This document shows, piece by piece, positions 57,435-64,000 of a stretch of DNA of 64,000 nucleotides; positions within the stretch are counted from its first letter, which is position 1, and each line of letters opens with the position of its first letter. The stretch is from JAHFTY01 sp964584785. Its GTDB lineage: Bacteria > Acidobacteriota > Terriglobia > 20CM-2-55-15. Position numbers and translations under genes: made by a program. Under the pieces are notes generated by a model. It was not told where the DNA came from and made no database searches. It saw only the letters and a list, made by a program, of their open reading frames with translations. The DNA is taken from assembly GCA_964584785.1 (NCBI GenBank), contig CAZPBY010000017.1:1-64000 (forward strand), in the 5' to 3' direction.

Positions 57435-58310
57435 GTGCCGGAACTTCCCGAAGTCGAAACCGTAAAGCGCGGCCTTCAGCCGACCGTCGAAGGCCGCAAG
57501 TTTACTTACGTGGAAACCCGCCGCGCCGATCTGCGCATCCCATTTCCCGACGATTTCGAGAACAGGCTGACCGGCCGGCGTGTGAAGCGTTTATGGCGGC
57601 GGGCGAAGTACATCATGGTGGATCTGGACGCAGGCGAAACCCTGGTAATCCATCTGGGCATGAGCGGCAGGATCACGGTCTACAACAGAAGCAAGAGGCG
57701 AGCGTTGGGAGAGTTTCTTGACGACATATCTCCGGACGAGGCCGGCCGCGGAAAACACGATCACGTCGTGTTCGATACCGATGCTCCGGCGCGCATTGTC
57801 TTTACCGATCATCGACGCTTCGGTTTGATGACGATCGTCGATACAGCATCGATTGCGTCCAACAAACTTTTCAAGGATCTGGGGATCGAACCGCTATCCA
57901 GGCAGTTCGATGCAGCATATTTGAAGAAAGTTTTGAAGGGCAGGAAAACGCCCATCAAATCCGCGTTGCTCGATCAGCGCGTGATTGCCGGGCTCGGCAA
58001 CATTTATGTATGCGAGGCGCTGTGGCGGTCGCGCATTTCGCCGAAACGCCGGGCGGCAAGGGTGAAACCCGCTCAGGTCGCGCTTTTGGTGCCGGCCATC
58101 AAGGACGTGTTGCGAGAGGCAGTGCAGGCCGGAGGCTCATCGCTGCGCGATCACCGCCGCCCCAACGGCGAACTCGGTAACTTTCAGAAGACCTTCGCCG
58201 CCTACGATCGCGAAGGCGAACCCTGCGCCCGACGCGGTTGCAAAGGCATCATCAAACGGATTGTGCAGAGCGGCCGTTCCACGTTTTATTGCCCAGCCTG
58301 CCAGGTTTAA
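57435..58310 (+). CDS. mutM: Formamidopyrimidine-DNA glycosylase (Fpg/MutM)
   Basis: The GTG at 57435 is chosen because the next codons give PELPEVETVKRGLQP; the family needs Pro as residue 2, exposed after Met removal, to attack the damaged base site. Upstream in-frame codons from 57333 are open but would bury this proline. The product has 291 residues. Other marks are KYIMVDLDAGETLVIHLGMS, LDQRVIAGLGNIYVCEALW and the C-terminal zinc finger CARRGCKGIIKRIVQSGRST then FYCPACQ. It removes oxidised purines such as 8-oxoguanine and nicks the strand. The central loop is somewhat longer than in E. coli. It stands alone between VOC and vapC genes. Confidence 0.95.
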   Translation: MPELPEVETVKRGLQPTVEGRKFTYVETRRADLRIPFPDDFENRLTGRRVKRLWRRAKYIMVDLDAGETLVIHLGMSGRITVYNRSKRRALGEFLDDISPDEAGRGKHDHVVFDTDAPARIVFTDHRRFGLMTIVDTASIASNKLFKDLGIEPLSRQFDAAYLKKVLKGRKTPIKSALLDQRVIAGLGNIYVCEALWRSRISPKRRAARVKPAQVALLVPAIKDVLREAVQAGGSSLRDHRRPNGELGNFQKTFAAYDREGEPCARRGCKGIIKRIVQSGRSTFYCPACQV

Positions 58311-58384
58311 ATAGTCTGCGATTATTCGCGAGTTGCTGAAGTGACTTCGAGCCGTTGACTTCATCGCAGGCCCACCTGATGAGT

Positions 58385-58786
58385 TTACTTCGGCAGGATA
58401 TCGAGAGGGAGTTCTCTTGAGAGGACGGAGAAGTCGCGAGCGTCCAGGGTTAGAATTCGTCCGCCGTGAACTTCGGCACATGCGGCAACGGCCGAATCGC
58501 AAAATCCCAAAGGCAGATCCAGATATTTCATAGCCAGACTCCTGGCGCGCGGCAGTTCGTTTTCCCCGCATTCGAGAACGAATCCTCCGCTGATCAGATC
58601 ATGGAGAAAGACATCCATGACCTTGGGGCCCAAACGCTGCTCAACGAGGTAGGACAGTTCGCTCAGAATCGCGGCGGGAATTAAGTATGGACCGCTATCG
58701 GAGTCCAGACACGCGCAGACGCGCCGGTGGTCGGGGTCTTTACGGTTCAGGAGGGCGAACACGGCAGATGTGTCCAAAGTGATCAT
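58385..58786 (-). CDS. PIN-domain ribonuclease toxin, VapC type (second module)
   Basis: The ATG at 58786 overlaps the antitoxin TGA (ATGA) and gives 133 residues; a GTG at 58813 would add nine. It begins MITLDTSAVFALLNRKDPDH, with the first PIN Asp in LDTSAV. IPAAILSELSYLVEQRLGP provides the Glu, DLPLGFCDSAVAACAEV the later Asp, and ILTLDARDFSVL the last. It should be a Mg-dependent RNase held inactive by the RHH protein. It belongs to a different VapC subgroup from the toxin at 42988. Confidence 0.9.
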   Translation of the reverse strand: MITLDTSAVFALLNRKDPDHRRVCACLDSDSGPYLIPAAILSELSYLVEQRLGPKVMDVFLHDLISGGFVLECGENELPRARSLAMKYLDLPLGFCDSAVAACAEVHGGRILTLDARDFSVLSRELPLDILPK

Positions 58787-59022
58787 CTTCCGATTTTGCT
58801 TCGCCTTCGCCACTGCTTGCGAAGCCAGACTTCCGAACCGGCGCCGGTTACTTCGCTATCACTGCCGGCCCCGATCGAGCGCAACTTTGCCGGACGCTGA
58901 TTTTCCAAATACTCTGCAATCGCCTCGCGAATAATCGAGGCCTGAGGCCGTTGCTGCCGCTTAGCCAGCATCGCCAAAGAATGCTGCATCTCATCGGGCA
59001 GATAGATCGTGGTCTTTTCCAT
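58783..59022 (-). CDS. CopG/RHH-type antitoxin
   Basis: The ATG at 59022 gives 79 residues; open codons upstream are not family-like. MEKTTIYLPDEMQHSLAMLA with KRQQRPQASIIREAIAEYLE is a ribbon-helix-helix domain: the TTIYLP strand enters the DNA major groove. The C-terminus is basic and probably binds the toxin. The last codons overlap the toxin ATG. It should repress its own promoter as a dimer. The upstream bases (59023-59152) also hold the divergent gntR promoter. Confidence 0.9.
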   Translation of the reverse strand: MEKTTIYLPDEMQHSLAMLAKRQQRPQASIIREAIAEYLENQRPAKLRSIGAGSDSEVTGAGSEVWLRKQWRRRSKIGR

Positions 59023-59107
59023 ATCGGACAGAATAATACCATATATGGTGCACCACCTGTTGCAGTCTACACGCGCGGCGCGTTGACGCACGGGGTGCTT
59101 TTTTGTT

Positions 59108-59135
59108 TTGAATTTCGCCGGCACTGTCCTATTGT
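59108..59135 (+). promoter_or_regulatory. Promoter of the gntR-ABC operon
   Basis: TTGAAT (59108-59113) and TATTGT (59130-59135) are separated by 16 bases. The -10 lies within the palindrome at 59125-59144, so a bound repressor would block RNA polymerase. The transcript would begin near 59142, with a leader of about ten bases. Confidence 0.55.
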
Positions 59136-59144
59136 CATAGGACA
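59125..59144. promoter_or_regulatory. Perfect palindromic operator for the GntR regulator
   Basis: TGTCCTAT, TGTC, ATAGGACA is a perfect 8-4-8 inverted repeat. It lies eight bases before the ATG of the GntR gene at 59153 and covers the -10 region. YtrA-type GntR proteins control their own ABC operon through such palindromes, so this is the likely operator. Confidence 0.8.
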
Positions 59145-59152
59145 GAGGCGGA

Positions 59153-59566
59153 ATGATAGTTCACATCAATTACAAATCCGGGAAGCCCGTATACCTGCAG
59201 GTTGTGGATCAGATCAAAGCGGCTGCCGCATCGGGAGCCTTGCAGCCCGGCGACGCGCTGCCCTGCATCCGCCCGCTGGCAGAGGAACTTCGCGTCAACC
59301 GAAACACGGTCGCGAAAGCCTACACCGAACTGGAAAACATCGGCGTCATCGAGACGCTGCCGGGCAAGGGCTGCTTCCTCAGGGAAAACCACTCGCCGCT
59401 ACGCAAGGAGATTCGGCGAAAAATGCTGATCGAAGAGATCGATCAGGCCATTGTGCAAACGCACCACCTGCGAGTTCCGCGCCAGGAGTTTCTTGATCTG
59501 GTCCGCGAACGGCTTGATGTGTTCGAAGCGAAACGCCGGGCCAGCGAAAGCGACAAGGAGAATTGA
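59153..59566 (+). CDS. GntR family transcriptional repressor, YtrA subfamily
   Basis: The 137-residue protein is short because the YtrA group lacks a large ligand domain. It starts IVHINYKSGKPVYLQVVDQI, then LQPGDALPCIRPLAEELRVN and RNTVAKAYTELENIGVIETL, the winged-helix DNA-binding domain. GKGCFLREN ends the wing. The last part (VQTHHLRVPRQEFLDLVRER) is a dimer helix. It likely represses the downstream ABC pair by binding the palindrome at 59125-59144. The effector is unknown; in related systems cell-wall antibiotics relieve repression. Confidence 0.92.
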   Translation: MIVHINYKSGKPVYLQVVDQIKAAAASGALQPGDALPCIRPLAEELRVNRNTVAKAYTELENIGVIETLPGKGCFLRENHSPLRKEIRRKMLIEEIDQAIVQTHHLRVPRQEFLDLVRERLDVFEAKRRASESDKEN

Positions 59567-59572
59567 CGAGCC

Positions 59573-60466
59573 ATGCCCCATCCAACTCCAGCGATTGAGA
59601 TCGACAATCTGACATACGCTTATGGACGCGCGGAAGCCGTTCGCGACTTCAATCTGAAAGTTCAACCGGGCCGTTGTTACGGACTGTTCGGCCGCAACGG
59701 CGCCGGCAAAACAACGACCATGAAGTGTCTGCTGAATCTGCTGCGTCCGCAGTGCGGGCAGGTTCGAGTGTTCGGTCTGGATCCGGCAAAACATGAGGTC
59801 GACGTGAAACGGCGGCTGGCTTACGTTCCAGACCAGGTCGCTTTTTATCCGTGGATGAGCATCCGTGAAACGCTCGATTACCTCGCATCGTTTCGTCAGG
59901 AATGGAACTCGAAGACCGAGAAGGAACTGCTGGAGCGCTTCCGGCTGGACCCCGCCAAACGAACGTCAACGTTGTCGAAAGGACAGCGGACACAGGTCGC
60001 CCTGATTGCGGCGATCTGTCCCGAGACCGATCTTCTTGTTTTGGACGAACCCACGTCCGGTCTCGATCCTATCGTGCGCCGCGAATTCATCGAGACCGTG
60101 ATCGGCGCGTATCAGGAAGGAAATCCAGGCAACCGGACGATTCTGGTTTCGACACACCTCATCACGGAATTCGAGGGACTCATCGACGAGTTCACGATCA
60201 TGGATGCCGGGCGGGCCGTCGTGACGCTGGCGGCCGACGACGCCAGGAAACGTTATCAAAAGATCCACGTGCGATTCAGCGAGACACCGGCCGATTTGGA
60301 TTTGACGGGTGCGCTGCAGGTGAAACGGTCGGGCCGTGATTTGGATCTGATCGTCGATGGCGCCGGTCCCAGGTTGATCGAACGTTTGCGGGCTCACAAT
60401 CCGGAGGCGCTCACGACCGAGTCGCTGATGCTGGAAGAAATTTTCGTTGCGGCATTGAGCTCGTAG
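59573..60466 (+). CDS. ABC transporter ATP-binding protein
   Basis: The 297-residue protein has the Walker A GRNGAGKTTT, signature LSKGQRTQVALIAAI and Walker B LLVLDEPTSGLDP, followed by the switch His in STHLITEF. The signature LSKGQ deviates a little from LSGGQ, as is common in YtrB-like proteins. The last 60 residues are an extra C-terminal domain. It powers the permease encoded directly after it. The start is seven bases after the gntR stop. Confidence 0.95.
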   Translation: MPHPTPAIEIDNLTYAYGRAEAVRDFNLKVQPGRCYGLFGRNGAGKTTTMKCLLNLLRPQCGQVRVFGLDPAKHEVDVKRRLAYVPDQVAFYPWMSIRETLDYLASFRQEWNSKTEKELLERFRLDPAKRTSTLSKGQRTQVALIAAICPETDLLVLDEPTSGLDPIVRREFIETVIGAYQEGNPGNRTILVSTHLITEFEGLIDEFTIMDAGRAVVTLAADDARKRYQKIHVRFSETPADLDLTGALQVKRSGRDLDLIVDGAGPRLIERLRAHNPEALTTESLMLEEIFVAALSS

Positions 60467-62332
60467 GTGAAGGCGATGAACTCACGATTGTTACGAATGA
60501 TGAAGGAAGCACGATCGCTTTTGTGGCCGTGGAGCGTCGTGTCGCTTGCCAGCCTCTTGCCGCACTACCGATCCCTGATGCCAGGCTACTTCATGAATGG
60601 TTTCGACTCTTATACACCCAACCTCGCGCTTCCCATTTTTTTCTTCGGGATCCCGCTGCTGGCAACGCTTCCATTCGGCAGCGAATTTCACTACCGAACC
60701 CTTTCGGTTGTTTTGGCGCAGCCGGTTCGTCGAACGGACATCTGGGCCGAAAAACTCACTGTGGCCCTGGTCGCTGCGTTGTCGGCCACGTTCGTCTACA
60801 AGGTCAGTCTGCACAACCTGTTTGAAGCGGAACCTCTCATCTGGACCGTCGCTGTGATGTTGTTGATCACCACACTCTGTTCGGCCGCATATTGGACTCT
60901 TCTGACCGGATCTACGATTGGCGGCATCATCCTCAGTATGTTTGGCGCGGGTTGCGTACTCGCCGTGTTTGCGTTAACGGGAAACGGCTTTCGACCAGAG
61001 GACTGGAACGCTTCGCAGTTGACGGTCATGACCGTTGCAGGATTCTGTTATGCTGGAGTGATGCTGTGGCTGGGACGTCGAAAGATGACGCTCTTTCAGG
61101 ACAAGGCAGGAACCGCCGGCGACGATCTCCTGACAGCGGGATTGAGCCACATGCCTGACGCTTTAACGCGGCCTTTTGAAAGCCGGCCGACCGAAGCGTT
61201 CGTGAATCTGATTCGCAAAGAATTCCGGTTGCTCAGGCCCGTCTGGCTCGTGGCATTCCTTTCGATTCTCTCCACGGCTATGTTGAGCTCACTGCTCACA
61301 GTAGTGCAGCCACAATCCATGACCGCCCGCGTGATTGTGATTCTAACGCTGGCCTGTGCTGGCACGTTTACGACGCTCACGACGGTTCTGTCGGGAAGCT
61401 TATCCGTTGGAGAAGAGCGAACGGCGGGCACTCAGTTGTGGCACCTGACTCTGCCGATATCCATCCGCCGCCAGTGGGCCATCAAGCTGGGCGTTGGATT
61501 ATTCACGGCGCTCGTTTGTGCTTTGCCGGTGCTGGGTATTGTCAAAGCCATGGGACTGGGCCTCAATGATTACCCGGATTTGCGCGAGACCACCGCCGCT
61601 GTGCTGCTGGTCAGCCTTGCCGCATTCTGGTGCGCATGCGCCGCCGGCGCGACGATCCGAGCGATCCTCTGGGTGTGTCCCGTCGTGTTTCTGCTTCGCG
61701 GGGCCGCAGCGATCAGTATGTTCGTCCCTATTTCGAGCGACGACCTGGTGGGTTACATCATATCGAGGTTTCATCCATATCCAATCTCGGGGCCAATTGG
61801 GGAAATCATCGGCTCTCCGTTCATCCTGTGGGTGGCGATACCGGTTCTTGCGGTCTGCGTTGCCATTCAAAGTTATCGCATGTTTCGGACCCAGAGCGTC
61901 GAAAGCCGGCCTGTGCTTCGATCCCTGCTGCCGCTGTTGGCGTTCGCTTTCCTGTGCGGCTATGCCGTCCGCCTCCTTAACGAACTCGCATTCATTCCGT
62001 ACGGTCAAGGTCGACAGGTCATGAGTGAACTGCACGCCGCCGTCACAAAGTTGAATGTGGACCTTTCGAAACTGGATGCTGCGCATCCACTGGAGATTTC
62101 TCCGGCGGACCTGGAAAAGGCCGTTGCTTTATCCGACCTCACACGGCGGTGGCTGCGCGGATCCCGCATCACGGTCGAGCCGAACAAGGGAACGCGGTTC
62201 ATCAGGACCGATGCGGCTAAGGCGCGAATGAACTTCTCCCCCTACTCCACAACGCTCCACCTGCCCAACGAATGGGAAGCCACCGCGTACAGTAATATTC
62301 ATTGGGGCTTTAACGAGCCGGGTAAGAACTAA
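60467..62332 (+). CDS. ABC-2-type permease of the GntR-regulated transporter
   Basis: The GTG at 60467 directly follows the ATPase stop and gives 621 residues; an ATG at 60476 is three codons further. The chain has about twelve hydrophobic segments in two six-helix halves, e.g. LALPIFFFGIPLLATLPFG and VWLVAFLSILSTAMLSSLL. Residues 520-621 form a soluble C-terminal part with no recognised domain. With the ATPase it should export an antibiotic, lipid or peptide. The overall layout matches ABC-2 permeases controlled by YtrA regulators; substrate unknown. Confidence 0.85.
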   Translation: MKAMNSRLLRMMKEARSLLWPWSVVSLASLLPHYRSLMPGYFMNGFDSYTPNLALPIFFFGIPLLATLPFGSEFHYRTLSVVLAQPVRRTDIWAEKLTVALVAALSATFVYKVSLHNLFEAEPLIWTVAVMLLITTLCSAAYWTLLTGSTIGGIILSMFGAGCVLAVFALTGNGFRPEDWNASQLTVMTVAGFCYAGVMLWLGRRKMTLFQDKAGTAGDDLLTAGLSHMPDALTRPFESRPTEAFVNLIRKEFRLLRPVWLVAFLSILSTAMLSSLLTVVQPQSMTARVIVILTLACAGTFTTLTTVLSGSLSVGEERTAGTQLWHLTLPISIRRQWAIKLGVGLFTALVCALPVLGIVKAMGLGLNDYPDLRETTAAVLLVSLAAFWCACAAGATIRAILWVCPVVFLLRGAAAISMFVPISSDDLVGYIISRFHPYPISGPIGEIIGSPFILWVAIPVLAVCVAIQSYRMFRTQSVESRPVLRSLLPLLAFAFLCGYAVRLLNELAFIPYGQGRQVMSELHAAVTKLNVDLSKLDAAHPLEISPADLEKAVALSDLTRRWLRGSRITVEPNKGTRFIRTDAAKARMNFSPYSTTLHLPNEWEATAYSNIHWGFNEPGKN

Positions 62333-62355
62333 GACGCGAACTCACCCGTCACTCG

Positions 62356-64000
62356 CTATTCATACCGCATGACCGTAACCGGGTCGACTGCGGTGGCACG
62401 GCGCGCCGGAATGTAGTTCGCGATGAACGCGACCAGCAACAGGACCACGGCGGTGGTGCCGAACGTCATGAAGTCGGCGGTTCTGACGCCGTATAGCAGA
62501 CGTGAGATTGCGGCGCCGATCGCGATCGCCAGCACCAGGCCAACAGCAATGCCGACACCGACGATCGTCATTCCCTGTCGCAGGACCATTCCCTGCACTT
62601 CGCCGCGACCTGCGCCCAGTGCCATTCGGATTCCGATCTCCGGCGCACGCTGACTGACGGAATAGGACATCACGCCATAGATTCCGACGGCCGCAAGCAC
62701 CAATGCGATTCCACCGAAAATCGACAGCAGCGTTGCCGACATACGTTGAGTGAACAGCGAATTGCTCAGCAACTGCGGACCGGTGAGTACATTATTCACA
62801 GCCACATCGCGGTCAAGACTGCGCAACTCGCGTTCGATGTTGCTCTTCACGGTATCTGGTGGAGCGGTAGTACGGACGTGAAGCGTCATTGCGGACGTGT
62901 AAAGCTGTTCCGCCGGAATGTATGCCATCGACTGCGGGTCTTCGCCGATGAAGATGTATTTCGACGTACGCGCAATGCCGACGATGATCCGGTAATCGGT
63001 ATCTCCAAAAAACTTGAAACGTTTTCCCAGGGCATCCTCGTTCGGCCAGAATTTCTTCGCCATCGTGTCATTAACGATCACGACCTTCACACTTTCCTGC
63101 CGGTCGTTGTCATCGAAATCACGGCCGCGCAGAAGCGGCATGCGAATGGTGTCGAAGTAGCCGGGCACGATGTTGTTGGTGAAGACCAGCACGCCGCTGT
63201 TGTTTCCGGCCGTTTCGCGGCCTTCCGGAAATACTGTGCGCTGAAATGCCGGTGTCAGCGGGGCAGCCGCCGCCAGAGCAACCGACGCAACGCCGGGAAC
63301 CGTCTTCAGATGATCCACGACCATCTTGTGGAATTGCCTGCCGCGCGCTTCGTCGTAACCATTCGATGCAACGTCGTAGGCCGCGACCACCAGATTGTCC
63401 TTCTGAAACCCGAGATCGACGCCTTGTGCATTGTTCAAGCTCCGGATGAAGAGACCGGCGCTGGCCAGAGCAATCACCGACAACGCCACCTGGAAGAACA
63501 CGAGAAGGTTTCGAATATTGAAACGGCCCGCCGGAGCAAACGAGCCGGCGCGCTCCTTCAACTCCGACACCAGATCCGGATTCGACGCTCGCAAAGCCGG
63601 AACCAGTCCGAAAACAATCCCGCTGACGACCGAAATGCCGAAGGTGAAAATCAGAACGGAAACGTCGATCGACATGTTCAGATTGTTGGAACCCAGTGGA
63701 GGAGGCAGAAACGACAGGATCAAATTGCGGCCGCCGACAGCGACGATCAGCGCGAGAATGCCGCCCGGCAGCGCGACAAGAACGCTTTCGGTCAACAGCT
63801 GCGAGATCAAGCGGGATCGAGCGCTCCCCAAAGCGACTCGGACCGTAAACTCGCGGCGGCGCGCATTGGCTCGGGCCAGCATCAGATTGGCGATGTTCGC
63901 ACACGCGATCAACAGCACCAGACCGACAATCACCATTAAGAGCGTGCTTCCCTGCAGCAGAATGTTGCGAAACGCAGGTGGAATCGTCGACTCCTGAAGC
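62356..64000 (-). CDS. MacB/FtsX-type permease, ADOP family (N-terminal part beyond window)
   Basis: The frame runs leftward from beyond the right edge to 62356. The codons before 63936 continue the homology (IPPAFRNILLQGSTLLMVIV), so the ATG there is internal. The pattern is MVIVGLVLLIACANIANLML, ARANARRREFTVRVALGSAR, SRLISQLLTESVLVALPGG, a large periplasmic MacB_PCD portion, and three helices near the C-terminus. GIRMALGAGRGEVQGMVLRQ and the end PARRATAVDPVTVMRYE are typical. This is the acidobacterial duplicated orphan permease type, encoded without its own ATPase in the visible part. The natural substrate is unknown. Confidence 0.88.
   Translation of the reverse strand, partial: LQESTIPPAFRNILLQGSTLLMVIVGLVLLIACANIANLMLARANARRREFTVRVALGSARSRLISQLLTESVLVALPGGILALIVAVGGRNLILSFLPPPLGSNNLNMSIDVSVLIFTFGISVVSGIVFGLVPALRASNPDLVSELKERAGSFAPAGRFNIRNLLVFFQVALSVIALASAGLFIRSLNNAQGVDLGFQKDNLVVAAYDVASNGYDEARGRQFHKMVVDHLKTVPGVASVALAAAAPLTPAFQRTVFPEGRETAGNNSGVLVFTNNIVPGYFDTIRMPLLRGRDFDDNDRQESVKVVIVNDTMAKKFWPNEDALGKRFKFFGDTDYRIIVGIARTSKYIFIGEDPQSMAYIPAEQLYTSAMTLHVRTTAPPDTVKSNIERELRSLDRDVAVNNVLTGPQLLSNSLFTQRMSATLLSIFGGIALVLAAVGIYGVMSYSVSQRAPEIGIRMALGAGRGEVQGMVLRQGMTIVGVGIAVGLVLAIAIGAAISRLLYGVRTADFMTFGTTAVVLLLVAFIANYIPARRATAVDPVTVMRYE

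Noticed and set aside
62746..63939. Forward frame of 397 codons
   Set aside because: Antisense to the ADOP permease, which has clear family motifs throughout.
1..64000. CRISPR arrays, rRNA and tRNA genes
   Set aside because: I looked for regular direct repeats with unique spacers, conserved 16S/23S stretches and T-loop/cloverleaf patterns and found none. The spaced palindromes are not arrays.

Overview
The window reads as chromosomal DNA of a Gram-negative, GC-rich, soil-type bacterium, most probably an Acidobacteriota. Three things point there. Two tandem von Willebrand proteins (37846-39831) look like the acidobacterial VWFA-related family. The permease cut by the right edge (62356-64000) looks like the acidobacterial MacB-type ADOP family. 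There are also remains of kinase genes of the PD40-propeller type common in that phylum. KDO synthesis genes show an LPS outer membrane. This is recognition by eye; no search was run.

Left part (1-22 kb): a DUF4258/DUF2283-like toxin-antitoxin-type pair; a leftward group of argD-like aminotransferase, DUF169, Nudix and MFS genes; rightward nnr, tsaE and an M16 protease; a leftward ECF sigma / anti-sigma (zf-HC2 plus HEAT-like repeats) / DUF4097-type operon; an MltD-like lipoprotein; comEC; and a tightly coupled leftward operon iscS-iscU-mnmA-unknown-rlmD that joins sulfur mobilisation, Fe-S assembly, tRNA thiolation and 23S rRNA methylation.

Middle part (22-38 kb): a SAM-hydroxide adenosyltransferase, a TPR membrane protein and a CpsB-like phosphatase run rightward. 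A coupled cassette of three exported proteins (TIG-domain protein, small unknown, matrixin-like metalloprotease) runs leftward and is divergent from a NarL-type two-component system. An orphan NodU-type carbamoyltransferase, apparently starting at ATC, and an OsmC protein lie downstream of a CMP-KDO block (kdsB-pyrG-kdsA-kdsC).

Right part (38-64 kb): mostly exported proteins (two VWA proteins, an M49 peptidase with a signal peptide, a TPR protein, a Tat-targeted PLP aminotransferase divergent from a quinoprotein dehydrogenase, a propeller-like protein, an Ig-like protein, and a CXXCH protein with prenyltransferase-like repeats). Between them lie small toxin-antitoxin-type modules (phd/vapC, copG/vapC, a nucleotidyltransferase pair), a kinase gene with an internal deletion, and a gene-poor stretch at 54.3-55.6 kb holding gene fragments and a long inverted repeat. 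The end holds mutM, a GntR(YtrA)-ABC operon with a palindromic operator, and the ADOP permease.

Long palindromic repeats of two sequence families occupy several intergenic gaps. No tRNA, rRNA, CRISPR array, complete insertion sequence or phage was found. The points most worth follow-up are the unknown protein inside the isc-mnmA-rlmD operon, the three-gene exported cassette with its divergent two-component system, the Tat aminotransferase/quinoprotein pair that share Arg/Gly-rich tracts, the ATC start, and the deleted kinase beside a toxin-antitoxin module.
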